A DNA stretch of 64,000 nt from REEB95 sp050729835 (lineage in GTDB: Bacteria; Pseudomonadota; Alphaproteobacteria; ATCC43930; CGMCC-115725): the NCBI GenBank assembly GCA_050729835.1, contig JBOHLS010000003.1, positions 1 through 64,000 on the forward strand. The letters run 5' to 3'. The notes under the pieces are model-generated. The model had not been told where the DNA came from, made no database searches, and was given only the letters and a program-made list of their open reading frames with translations. The translations under genes and the position numbers were made by a program. Positions 15,672-26,057 of the stretch are shown one piece after another; the stretch's first letter is position 1; every line of letters starts with the position of its first letter.

Positions 15672-16559
15672 CTAGAGCGCATCGGCGCCCGAAATGATCT
15701 CGATCAGTTCCTTGGTGATGGCGGCCTGACGCGAGCGGTTGTAGGTGATGTTGAGCCGGTCGATCATCTCGCCGGCGTTGCGCGTCGCGTTGTCCATCGC
15801 CGTCATGCGCGCGCCTTGCTCCGACGCTGCGTTTTCGAGCAACGCGGTGAAGATCTGCACCGCCAGGTTGCGCGGCAGCAGCTCGGTCAGGATCTCGCTT
15901 TCCTCGGGCTCGAACTCGTAGATCGCGCCTTGGAGATCCGTCTTATCCTGCTCCTTCGCTTCCGGAATGGCGAACGGGATGAGCTGTTGCTTGGTGACGA
16001 TCTGGCTGATCGCCGACTTGAAGCGGTTGAAGATCACGGTGCAGACGTCGAACTCGCCGGCCTCGAAGCGCACGATCATCCGGCCGGCGACATCCTCGGC
16101 ATTGGCGAAGGTCAGGCGCGGCCGGCCAATTTCGGTCAGACTCTCGAGGATGAGCTTGGCGTGATCGCGGCGCAGCGCGTCGCGCCCCTTGCGGCCTATC
16201 GTAAACAGCTTCACGGTTTTGCCGTCGCGCTGCAGCGCGCGCAACGTCCGCCGCGCCTCGCGCAGAATGCTGGCGTTGAAGCCACCGGCAAGGCCGCGGT
16301 CCGAGGTGGCGACGAGCAGCAGATGGGTTTGGTCGCCGCCGCTGCCGGCAAGCAGCTTCGGCGCGTTCGGCTGGTTGTGCAGGCTGGTGGCGAGCGATCC
16401 GAGCATGCGCTCCATCCGCTCGGCATAGGGACGCGCGGCCAGGGCCTGCTCCTGGGCACGGCGCAGGCGCGACGCCGCCACCATCTTCATCGCCGACGTG
16501 ATCTTCTGCGTCGAGCGGACGGAGCGGATGCGGTTGCGCAGGTCCTTGAGGTTCGCCAT
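15672..16559 (-). CDS. atpG: ATP synthase F1 subunit gamma
   Basis: The central rotor stalk, 295 residues. The N-terminal helix MANLKDLRNRIRSVRSTQKITSAMKMVAASR and the C-terminal ARMTAMDNATRNAGEMIDRL/RQAAITKELIEI helix, which form the rotating coiled coil, are both present. It lies 20 bases after atpA and 10 before atpD. Confidence 0.97.
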   Translation of the reverse strand: MANLKDLRNRIRSVRSTQKITSAMKMVAASRLRRAQEQALAARPYAERMERMLGSLATSLHNQPNAPKLLAGSGGDQTHLLLVATSDRGLAGGFNASILREARRTLRALQRDGKTVKLFTIGRKGRDALRRDHAKLILESLTEIGRPRLTFANAEDVAGRMIVRFEAGEFDVCTVIFNRFKSAISQIVTKQQLIPFAIPEAKEQDKTDLQGAIYEFEPEESEILTELLPRNLAVQIFTALLENAASEQGARMTAMDNATRNAGEMIDRLNITYNRSRQAAITKELIEIISGADAL

Positions 16560-16579
16560 GGCGCGTTATTGCCCGTCGG

Positions 16580-18109
<1,530 letters not shown>

Positions 18110-18110
18110 A

Positions 18111-18671
18111 TCAACCAGCCCCCTTCATCGCCAGCGCGAGCCGCGCCAGCTTGCTCTTGAGCGACGCGTCGACCATGCGCGAGCCCACCTTGACGACAAG
18201 CCCGCCGAGCAGGCTCGGATCGACGCGAAAATCGACCGCCACTTTGCCTCCGACCGCCTGGCGCAGGTGCTCGTCCACCGCCTGGCGCTGCGTCGCGGAC
18301 AATTCCTGCGCCGCAATCACCTGCGCCGTCACCTCGCCGCGGCGCTCGGCGAGAATCTGCAGGAACCCCTGGATCATTTCCGGCAGCGCGAAGAGCCGCC
18401 GGTTGCGCGCCAACAGGCCGAGAAAGTTGCGCGTCAGCGAATTGAATTCGGCACGCTCGCCGACCGCGCCGATCGCGCGCGCCTGTTCATTGCGCTGCAG
18501 AACCGGGTTGCGGATCATGCGGCGCAGATCGGCGCTCTCGTCGATCATGCCGCGAATCCGCGTCAGGTCGCCGGCCACGGCATCGAGGGCCTTGCGCTCG
18601 TCGGCGAGATCGAAAAGCGCCGCCGCGTAACGTTCCGCCAGGCCGGCTACGCTTGTCGCTTCGGATGCCAC
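18111..18671 (-). CDS. atpH: ATP synthase F1 subunit delta
   Basis: This subunit joins F1 to the peripheral stalk. The 186-residue protein starts at a GTG (18671) with VAGLAERYAAALFDLADE and ends with the conserved VDPSLLGGLVVKVGSRMVDASLKSKL region. It is first in the operon. The F0 genes (a, b, b', c) are not adjacent, as is usual for alphaproteobacteria, where they form a separate locus. Confidence 0.95.
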   Translation of the reverse strand: MASEATSVAGLAERYAAALFDLADERKALDAVAGDLTRIRGMIDESADLRRMIRNPVLQRNEQARAIGAVGERAEFNSLTRNFLGLLARNRRLFALPEMIQGFLQILAERRGEVTAQVIAAQELSATQRQAVDEHLRQAVGGKVAVDFRVDPSLLGGLVVKVGSRMVDASLKSKLARLALAMKGAG

Positions 18672-19026
18672 GTCGAGTCGATGTCCTTAAATGTCCGGGT
18701 GAGATCGGCAGCAAGGCGATCTCAAAATGAACACGCCCTCCGCCGGGTTTTCGCCGCTCGAAAACCCCCACTGCCACGGTCCCGCCGGAAAGCGCGGCGG
18801 TTCTAACATAGGTCTTTAGGGCACGCAACAAGGCCGGCCGGCCGCGCCGTGTCACGTCGCCGCACGCGGGAAACCCATACGGCGCCGAGGTTTTCGGGGC
18901 GCCAATCCGGGCGCATCGACCGCACCAGATTGGTGCCATCGGAGCGTCGAACCGGCCTGTTTCCAAGACGCCCAATACAGCCGGACGACCGTTGCGTCGG
19001 CAGGGGTCGAGCGGGAGTCGGTCGGA
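18672..19026 (-). promoter_or_regulatory. atp operon leader region with a perfect hairpin
   Basis: This 355-base stretch lies between atpH and the CtaG-like gene and contains no credible protein gene. The one clear structure is an inverted repeat: GGGTTTTCG at 18745-18753 and CGAAAACCC at 18759-18767, a 9-bp stem with a 5-base loop. It lies about 75 bases before the atpH start and so probably falls in the atp mRNA leader. No convincing -35/-10 pair was identified. A promoter for the operon must lie here or within the neighbouring gene. Confidence 0.5.
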
Positions 19027-20151
19027 TCACAGCACGCCAAACGGCGTGTAGTCGGCCGAGTAGCGATAGGTCAGCGTGACGCTCAGGCTGATGATCAGCA
19101 CGGTCGCGGCAAAGGCGACCAGACCGATCGCCATCTTGCGGTTCGCCGCTCGGCGGCTCGCGACGAATTCGGCAACCGTGGGCACGATCATGCCGGTTTC
19201 GTGCAGGCGCGCCGTCGCGCGCTCCTCCTGCCGTGCCCAGCGATAGATCATCAGCAGGCTGGTTGCGGCGAACATCATGCTGCCCGGAATCCACATGGTG
19301 AGCCCGCCGAACCGCTCGTCAGTCACCGGGCTCAACCAGAACCGGCCCATGACGTCGTAGGCATGATAGAGCACCCCGTGCTTGAAGCTCAGATAGGAGC
19401 CGAGCACGATGTTCCCGATCGATGCGAACCAGAACATGCAGAGCCGCGTGCCTAGCGAAGCGCCCAGGGGACAGGGGCGAAGGTCGAGAAGCCGCCAGAA
19501 GAAGATAAGACCGCTGATCAGCAGCGTCGTGTGCCAGAGATAATGGATCGGCTCGTCGAGGATCGCGAGATCGTGGTAACGCGGGATCATCCAGAAATAG
19601 GTCGTGCCGACGAACAAGACTGTTGCCACGGCGGGATGTCCGAGAACGCGGAGAGCGCGGAGCACCGGATTGCCGAGCAACGGCGCCATGACGCGACGCC
19701 GTATCCACGAAGGCAACCCGCGCATCAGCGCGGCCTGTGGCGCCGCCAGCATCAGCAACATCGGACCGCCGGTGCGCAAGAGCATGTGCTCGACCTGGTG
19801 AGCGACGAAGAGGTGATCGGAAAGCGGTTCGATCGGCGATTGCAGGGCGATGAAGATCGCCGCGACGCCGCCGAAAAACGCAAGGTGGTGCAACACCCCA
19901 GGCCGATCCAGCGCCGGCGCGGCCGTCTCGCGCCGGCCCGCGATATAAAGCCAGACGACCGTCAGAAGGCTCAACGTGATGCCCGGCGTAAGCGGCCAAT
20001 CCGTCCAGATCGTGGCCCGCGGCAAGATATGATCCGCGCACAGCACGGACGCTATCGCCGCCAGCACCGGCATCAACATGGCGACGACGATGGCGGGCCA
20101 CAACAAGGACGGCTCGATCCATCGGATTGGTTTTGTCATCGGCACCGACAT
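19027..20151 (-). CDS. CtaG/caa3-type cytochrome c oxidase assembly factor
   Basis: The 374-residue membrane protein has about eight or nine hydrophobic segments and motifs of the caa3-type CtaG family (caa3_CtaG): HLAFFGGVAAIFIALQSPIEPLSDHLFVAHQVEHMLL and WMIPRYHDLAI. Conserved His pairs in the membrane segments are consistent with a role in copper delivery to oxidase. It is distinct from the Cox11-type CtaG. It follows the SCO gene by 27 bases on the same strand, which supports joint work in oxidase assembly, though no oxidase subunit gene is nearby. Confidence 0.85.
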   Translation of the reverse strand: MSVPMTKPIRWIEPSLLWPAIVVAMLMPVLAAIASVLCADHILPRATIWTDWPLTPGITLSLLTVVWLYIAGRRETAAPALDRPGVLHHLAFFGGVAAIFIALQSPIEPLSDHLFVAHQVEHMLLRTGGPMLLMLAAPQAALMRGLPSWIRRRVMAPLLGNPVLRALRVLGHPAVATVLFVGTTYFWMIPRYHDLAILDEPIHYLWHTTLLISGLIFFWRLLDLRPCPLGASLGTRLCMFWFASIGNIVLGSYLSFKHGVLYHAYDVMGRFWLSPVTDERFGGLTMWIPGSMMFAATSLLMIYRWARQEERATARLHETGMIVPTVAEFVASRRAANRKMAIGLVAFAATVLIISLSVTLTYRYSADYTPFGVL

Positions 20152-20178
20152 TTTCTGACTCCCTTGCGGCGCGGCCGC

Positions 20179-20934
20179 TTATCCCGGCTTCTTGACCAAC
20201 GAGCGAACCACCGCCAGAAGCTGTTGCGCGCCGACGGTGTCGGCATTCTCGTAAATCTTGCGAATTCGGCCGCGCCGATCGACGACCTCGAGGACGTCGT
20301 CGTGCACGATGTCGTAATCGGCATGCGACCGTGCGGCGAGCGCGTTCGCGACATCGGGCTGCACGATGCCAGGACCACTGGCATCATTCGTGGCTTCCGA
20401 GGCAAGGCTCACGCGCTTGTACCACACGCCGAACCCGCGGCTGACGACGCGGCGAACCTCCGGCGGCGCGCCCACGAGATACTGCCAATGCAGATTCCGC
20501 GGATTCCAGCCGTATTGGCTCAGAAAGGTGCGCATCTGTTGCGGGCCCGTGTTCTGCGGATCGATGTCGAACGACACAATCACCACCTTGTCGGCGAGAC
20601 CCGTCGGACGCAGTGTTTCGGTTTCGAAATTGGTCAGATGCGCGGCGATGAGCGGACACATCGTCGTGCAATAGGGAAAGAGGAAGGTCACGAGTTGAAC
20701 CTTGCCGAGAAGGCTGTTCGAAGACACCGTCTGGCCGAGTTGATTGACCATCGTGTAGTTCGGCGCTCCGGTCAAAATCGGCAACGCCGCCACGCGATTC
20801 GCCACGTACCTTTGGCCCAACCAAAAGCCGAGCAGGCCGACCGCCAGCAGGGCCGCGCCGGCCATCGGCAGCCACAGCCACCTCAGCCAGATACGGCGCG
20901 ATAGCAGACGATGTTGCAGTTGCGGTGCCGTCAC
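20179..20934 (-). CDS. SCO1/SenC-family copper chaperone
   Basis: From the GTG at 20934 (GGAG upstream) the protein has 251 residues: a membrane anchor at about 20-40 and a thioredoxin-like periplasmic domain. The copper site is complete, with Cys89 and Cys93 in YCTTMC and the distal His211 in DIVHDD. The fold motifs FLFPYC and VIVSFDID are typical. SCO proteins load the CuA site of cytochrome oxidase or reduce its cysteines. Its partner in this locus is the CtaG-like protein downstream. Confidence 0.9.
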   Translation of the reverse strand: MTAPQLQHRLLSRRIWLRWLWLPMAGAALLAVGLLGFWLGQRYVANRVAALPILTGAPNYTMVNQLGQTVSSNSLLGKVQLVTFLFPYCTTMCPLIAAHLTNFETETLRPTGLADKVVIVSFDIDPQNTGPQQMRTFLSQYGWNPRNLHWQYLVGAPPEVRRVVSRGFGVWYKRVSLASEATNDASGPGIVQPDVANALAARSHADYDIVHDDVLEVVDRRGRIRKIYENADTVGAQQLLAVVRSLVKKPG

Positions 20935-21280
20935 GAATGGCTCCTCGTTGGCGGAGATCGACGATTGCCGCCGCACCTTAAGGACCCTTCCGATGCGGTC
21001 ACCGGCACTCGTGCCGCAGCCGCGTCCAACCCTTGCAGGATCGACCGTCGGGAACTTTGTGGTACGTGACACGTCCATCGGCCGCAACAGGCGTCGGTGT
21101 TTGGCGCCGCGGCAGATGGTCGCTATTGCGCGTGGCGCTCAGCACGGGCATTAGAACCTGCCGCTACCGGATTGCTGATCTTTAATGTTAAACCAAGCAG
21201 CAGCGTTTTCAGCACCATAAGGGCCGCGTTTCTGCTCGCCGAAAGACGTCCCGCCCAACCGTCGAGGAGTTGCTTCATCC
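20935..21280. other. Divergent intergenic region between SCO and ClC genes
   Basis: This 346-base region separates the divergent SCO (-) and ClC (+) genes. I see no protein-like frame or RNA. The part from 21170 to 21230 is less GC-rich than its surroundings (TGATCTTTAATGTTAAACC) and is the likely place for the ClC promoter, but no clear consensus pair can be assigned. Confidence 0.4.
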
Positions 21281-23086
21281 ATGTCGACCGCAACGCCAAC
21301 GCCTGCGCCAGAAGGCGTCGCGACCGCACAGCTCAGTCTCGGCTGGCTTTCGCTTCTGGCGGTCGCGGTTGGCATCGTCGGCGGCGTCGGGGCGGTGATC
21401 TTCCGCGGCCTGATCGCCCTGGTCCATAACTTCGCCTTCCTTGACAGACTTTCGGTCATTTACGACGCCAACGTTTTCACGCCGCCGAGCCGCTGGGGCG
21501 CCGCCGTCATCCTCGTGCCGGTGATCGGCAGCATCGTCGTGACCTTCCTAGTGACCAGGTTTGCGCCCGAGGCCAAGGGCCACGGCGTGCCCGAGGTGAT
21601 GGACGCGATCTATTACAACGAAGGCAGGATTCGGCCCGTCGTTGCGGCCATCAAGTCGCTCGTTTCGGCGATCTGCATCGGTACCGGCGGATCGGCCGGG
21701 CGCGAAGGGCCGATCGTCCAGATCGGCGCGACGTTCGGCTCGACCATCGGCCAGATCATCCGCATGGCACCGTGGCAGCGGATCACCCTGGTCGCCGCTG
21801 GCGCCGGCGCGGGCATCGCCGCGACCTTCAATACGCCGATCGGCGGCGTCATGTTTGCGACCGAGCTGATGATGCCCGAGGTGAGCGTTCGCACGTTCCT
21901 GCCGGTGGCGCTGGCGACCGGCACGGCGACATTCATCGGCAATCTCGTGCTCGGGCCGAAGCCGGCCTTTACCATGCCCGCGCAGGCGCTGATCGGCAGC
22001 CATCCAGCGTCGCTGCCCGCCTTGTTGTTGTGCGCGCTGCTCGGTGTGATCGTCGGCATCGCCGCGACCGTCTTCGTGCGGATATTGCCGTTCGCCGATG
22101 ACCTGTTCGACCGGATCAAGAACCCCTATTTGCGCCACGTCGTCGGCATGACCCTGGTCGGCGCATTGTTCTATGCGCTCTTTCGCATCTACGGACACTA
22201 TTATGTCGAGGGCGTCGGCTATGCCACGGTCCAGGCGGTGCTGGCCGGAAACCTGACGACGCTTCCCCTCCTGGCGATCCTCTGCTTATGCAAGCTGATC
22301 GCCACGTCAGTGACGCTCGGCTCGGGTGGCTCGGGCGGCGTCTTCTCGCCGTCCCTCTATATCGGTGCGACGCTGGGCGGCGCATTCGGCGCGCTCGTCA
22401 CCGCCATCCATCCGGTGGCCGGCGCGACGCCCGGAACATTCGCCATCGTCGGCATGGCGGCGATGGTCGGCGGCGGCACCGGCGCGGTGATGACCGCGAT
22501 CGCGATGATCTTCGAGATGACGCGCGACTATGGCATCGTCATGCCGATGATCGTCGCGGTGGCGCTGAGCGTCGGCATGCGCCGCGTGCTGTCGCGCGAG
22601 AACATCTACACCATCAAGCTCGTCGCGCGCGGTCACTTCATCCCCAAGGCGCTGCACGCGAACATGTTCCTCGTGCGTCACGCCAGGGAAGTCATGGAGA
22701 CCGATGTCCTGGTGCTGCCGGCAAACACCGATTTCGATGCCTTCCTTCAGCAGCCGGAGCACAAAGGCGCGCTCAAGCATGTCGTGGTGACGGACGGCGA
22801 CCGGATCGTCGGCGTGTTGCGCGTTAACACCGGCATCCGCCGCGGGCTCGAGGCGGCTTATACCGGCGTCACGCTCGGCGATGTGGCACAGAGGAATTTC
22901 ACCGTGGCGCATGAAGACGACATCGCCTTCGACATCATCGACCGGATGTGGCGCGAGGATGCCGCGATGGCGGTAGTCGTGCGCGCGAATGCGGTGCCGC
23001 GCGCCGCGGATGTGCGCGGCATCATCTCCAAGGAGCACGTCGCCGATTCGGTGGCCGAGAGCATCCGGCCCTACGCGATGAACTGA
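21281..23086 (+). CDS. ClC-family chloride channel/antiporter with CBS domains
   Basis: The 601-residue protein has a ClC membrane domain (about 20-430) and two CBS domains (about 460-590). Ion-pathway motifs are present: GHGVPE at 100-105 (where the E. coli protein has GSGIP), GREGP at 140-144 with the gating Glu142, and GGVFSPSLYIG with the conserved Tyr. The first motif departs from the Cl-selective Ser. GHGVP is seen in a CBS-containing bacterial subgroup, so ion preference is uncertain. It is convergent with priA, with a 3-base gap. Confidence 0.92.
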   Translation: MSTATPTPAPEGVATAQLSLGWLSLLAVAVGIVGGVGAVIFRGLIALVHNFAFLDRLSVIYDANVFTPPSRWGAAVILVPVIGSIVVTFLVTRFAPEAKGHGVPEVMDAIYYNEGRIRPVVAAIKSLVSAICIGTGGSAGREGPIVQIGATFGSTIGQIIRMAPWQRITLVAAGAGAGIAATFNTPIGGVMFATELMMPEVSVRTFLPVALATGTATFIGNLVLGPKPAFTMPAQALIGSHPASLPALLLCALLGVIVGIAATVFVRILPFADDLFDRIKNPYLRHVVGMTLVGALFYALFRIYGHYYVEGVGYATVQAVLAGNLTTLPLLAILCLCKLIATSVTLGSGGSGGVFSPSLYIGATLGGAFGALVTAIHPVAGATPGTFAIVGMAAMVGGGTGAVMTAIAMIFEMTRDYGIVMPMIVAVALSVGMRRVLSRENIYTIKLVARGHFIPKALHANMFLVRHAREVMETDVLVLPANTDFDAFLQQPEHKGALKHVVVTDGDRIVGVLRVNTGIRRGLEAAYTGVTLGDVAQRNFTVAHEDDIAFDIIDRMWREDAAMAVVVRANAVPRAADVRGIISKEHVADSVAESIRPYAMN

Positions 23087-23089
23087 GCC

Positions 23090-25306
23090 TTAAAGGAAAC
23101 TGTAGGGATCGACGTCCACCTGGACGTGGATCGCGGCCGGCAGCTTCACCGCATCGAGCCAAGCGCGTAGCGTGCCTTGGAGCGGCGTATCGCGCCGCGC
23201 CTTGACGAGGAACCGCCGCCGGTGCCGGCCGCGCAGCATCGTCAACGGCGCCGGCGCCGGGCCCAGTACCTCGATGCCGTCGACGCGCGGCGCCTGGCGC
23301 GCGAAGGCACGCGCGGCGCGGTCGGCAGCGTCGGCCTCCGGCGCCGAGACGATCAGCGCCGCCAGTCGCCCGAACGGCGGCCAGTTGCCCTCGCGTCGCG
23401 ATTCCGCTTCGGCGGCGAGAAAGCCGTCGCGATCGTTGCTGGCAAGTGCGCACATCACCGGGTGCTCCGGCATGTAGGTCTGGAGCAGGACCACGCCTGG
23501 CCGCTCGGCCCGGCCGGCGCGGCCCGCGACCTGATGCAGCAACTGGAAGGTGCGCTCCGCCGCGCGCAGATCGCCCCCCGCCAGGCCGAGATCGGCATCA
23601 ACCACGCCGACGAGCGTCAGCATCGGGAAATGGTGGCCTTTGGCCATCACCTGGGTCCCGATCAGCACGTCGACCTCGCGCTGCTCGACCCGCGCGAGCA
23701 GTTCCGCCATCGCCCGCGGGCCGCTCAAGGTGTCGCTGGCCATCACGGCCATGCGCGCCTGCGGAAAGCGCTGCGTCGCCTCCTCGGCCAGGCGTTCGAC
23801 GCCGGGGCCGCAGGCGGCGAAGCTGCCGGCGGCGCTGCAATGCGGGCAGGCCGGCGGCAAGGCCGTCGCGTAGCCGCAATGGTGGCACTGCAAGCCGCCG
23901 GCACGGCGATGCTCGATCAGCCAGGCCGTGCAATTCGGGCATTGCATTCGGTGGCCGCATTCGCGGCACAGCGTCAGCGGTGCGTAGCCGCGGCGGTTGA
24001 GGAACAGCATCGCCTGCTCGCCGGCGGCCAGCGTCTCGTCCAAGGCTTGAACCAGCGGCGGCGACAGGAAGCGCTGGCGCTCCGGCCTCTGTCGGCGCAG
24101 ATCGATCACGCGGATCTCCGGCAGCCGCGCCGCACCATGTCGCACCGGCAGATGGAGCCGCGTATAGCGACCGGACTGGGCGTTGATCGTGGTTTCGAGC
24201 GACGGCGTCGCGGACACCAATACGATCGGCAGCCGCGCCAGCGATGCACGCACCACCGCCATGTCGCGTGCATGATAGACGACGCCGTCCTCCTGCTTGA
24301 ACGAAGCGTCGTGCTCCTCGTCGACGACGATCAGGCTGAGATCGCGGAACGGCAGGAACAGCGCCGAGCGCGCACCGACGACGACGCGGGCCTGGCCGTC
24401 GGCGACATGGCGCCAGGTCGCGCGACGCTGCGCGTGGCCGAGATCGGAGTGCCAGAGTGCCGGCGGCGCGCCGAAGCGGTCGGCAAAGCGCTTCAACAGT
24501 TGCGCCGAGAGCGTGATTTCCGGCAATAGCACCAGCGCCTGCCGGCCGCGCTCGAGCGCCGCAGCGATCGCCGCGAAATAGACTTCGGTTTTGCCCGAGC
24601 CGGTGACGCCGTCGAGCACGGTCACGTCGAAACCGCCGCGATTTACCTTGCCGACCAGATCGGCGGCGGCGATCTCTTGCGCCGACGACAGCGGCAGTCC
24701 AGGCAATCGCCAGTCCGGCGCCGGCGGCGGCAACGCCGACGGCAGATCGACCGGCGCCAACAGTCCCGCCGCGGCCATCGCCTTGACGACGCTGGTGCCG
24801 CAAGCCGCGCGCTGGGCGAGATCGCCGGCCGTCGCGGCGCCGCCTTCGACCAGCAACTCGAGCACACGGCGGCGCTGCGGCGTCAGCCGCGTCTCGGCGT
24901 CCGCCAACGCTCGCCGGCCGGCCGCCGCGATCTCGTAGCCGACGAGCGCGCGCGGCGGCTCGAGGGCGTCGGGCACGCTCATCGCCATGCGCAGCACCGC
25001 GCCCGGTGCGCTCAGCGTGTAATTCGCGACCCAGTCGATGAACCGCCGCAGCGCGTCGTGCAGCGGCGGCACCGCCAAGGCCTCGGCGATCGGCTTGAGC
25101 TTGACCTCGGCCATGTCGGCATGATCCGGACCCCAGACCACGCCCGCGACTCGCCGCCTGCCCAGCGGCACGCGCACGAAGTCGCCGGCAGCGACGCGCA
25201 AGCCGTTCGTCACGCGATAGTCATAGGCGCCGGCAAGCGGCAGCGGCAGCAGCACGCTGACGCGATCGGCGCGCGCCGGTTCGGCGTTGGCAGGGTGCTC
25301 CCGCAT
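23090..25306 (-). CDS. priA: Primosomal protein N' (replication restart helicase)
   Basis: PriA recognises stalled forks and reloads DnaB. The 738 residues comprise the N-terminal DNA-binding domain (PLPLAGAYDYRV), a helicase core with Walker A GVTGSGKTEVYF and Walker B VVDEEHD, and the two-Zn cluster in CRECGHRMQCPNC and CHHCGYATALPPACPHC (eight Cys). Length and motifs are complete. Its start is divergent from tal, 54 bases away. Confidence 0.97.
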   Translation of the reverse strand: MREHPANAEPARADRVSVLLPLPLAGAYDYRVTNGLRVAAGDFVRVPLGRRRVAGVVWGPDHADMAEVKLKPIAEALAVPPLHDALRRFIDWVANYTLSAPGAVLRMAMSVPDALEPPRALVGYEIAAAGRRALADAETRLTPQRRRVLELLVEGGAATAGDLAQRAACGTSVVKAMAAAGLLAPVDLPSALPPPAPDWRLPGLPLSSAQEIAAADLVGKVNRGGFDVTVLDGVTGSGKTEVYFAAIAAALERGRQALVLLPEITLSAQLLKRFADRFGAPPALWHSDLGHAQRRATWRHVADGQARVVVGARSALFLPFRDLSLIVVDEEHDASFKQEDGVVYHARDMAVVRASLARLPIVLVSATPSLETTINAQSGRYTRLHLPVRHGAARLPEIRVIDLRRQRPERQRFLSPPLVQALDETLAAGEQAMLFLNRRGYAPLTLCRECGHRMQCPNCTAWLIEHRRAGGLQCHHCGYATALPPACPHCSAAGSFAACGPGVERLAEEATQRFPQARMAVMASDTLSGPRAMAELLARVEQREVDVLIGTQVMAKGHHFPMLTLVGVVDADLGLAGGDLRAAERTFQLLHQVAGRAGRAERPGVVLLQTYMPEHPVMCALASNDRDGFLAAEAESRREGNWPPFGRLAALIVSAPEADAADRAARAFARQAPRVDGIEVLGPAPAPLTMLRGRHRRRFLVKARRDTPLQGTLRAWLDAVKLPAAIHVQVDVDPYSFL

Positions 25307-25360
25307 GGTCTACACTCTCGTACGAAAGGGGGCCTCGCAGGAAGTAGCAGAGAGGCATGC

Positions 25361-26047
25361 ATGAAATTTTTCCTCGATACCGCCATCATCGCCGACATTC
25401 GTGACCTGGCCGCGACCGGCCTGGTCGACGGCGTCACCACAAACCCTTCGCTCGTCGCCAAGGCGGGCCGCAATTTCATTGAAGCCGTGCGCGAGATCTG
25501 CACGGTCGTCTCCGGCCCGGTGAGCGCCGAGACCACCGCCACCGATCATCCGACCATGCTGGCCGAGGGCCACAAGCTCGCGAAAATCGCCAAAAACATC
25601 GCGGTCAAGGTGCCGCTGACGCCCGACGGGCTCAAGACCTGCAAGGTGCTACGCGCCGAAGGCACCATGGTCAACGTGACGCTTTGCTTTTCCGCCGCAC
25701 AGGCGGTGCTCGCCGCCAAGGCAGGCGCCACGTTCATCTCCCCCTTCGTCGGCCGACTCGACGACATCGGCGAATCGGGCATGGCCTTGGTCCGCGACAT
25801 CATCGAGATTTATCGCCAGTATCCGGGCTTCAAGACCGAGGTACTGGTCGCGTCGATTCGTCACCCGATGCACGTGGTCGAGGCGGCGAAGCTCGGCGCG
25901 CATGTCGGCACGATGCCGCCCGCGATCATGCGCCAGCTCTTCGCGCATCCGCTGACCGACAAGGGGCTCGCCGCCTTCCTCGCCGACTGGAAGAAGACCG
26001 GTCAGTCGATTCTGGGCGACGAGAAATCCGCCGCAGCGGCCGAATAG
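25361..26047 (+). CDS. tal: Transaldolase, short (TalC/FSA-like) type
   Basis: The 228-residue protein is a single TIM barrel of the small transaldolase/fructose-6-phosphate aldolase family: MKFFLDTAIIADI, DGVTTNPSLVAKAG, the Schiff-base Lys83 in AVKVPLT, and CFSAAQAVLAAKAGATFISPF. It works in the non-oxidative pentose phosphate pathway. The open frame extends upstream across priA, but the ATG at 25361 gives the family N-terminus. It is divergent from priA and followed by DUF484 and xerC. Confidence 0.94.
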   Translation: MKFFLDTAIIADIRDLAATGLVDGVTTNPSLVAKAGRNFIEAVREICTVVSGPVSAETTATDHPTMLAEGHKLAKIAKNIAVKVPLTPDGLKTCKVLRAEGTMVNVTLCFSAAQAVLAAKAGATFISPFVGRLDDIGESGMALVRDIIEIYRQYPGFKTEVLVASIRHPMHVVEAAKLGAHVGTMPPAIMRQLFAHPLTDKGLAAFLADWKKTGQSILGDEKSAAAAE

Positions 26048-26057
26048 CGGGGCCACG

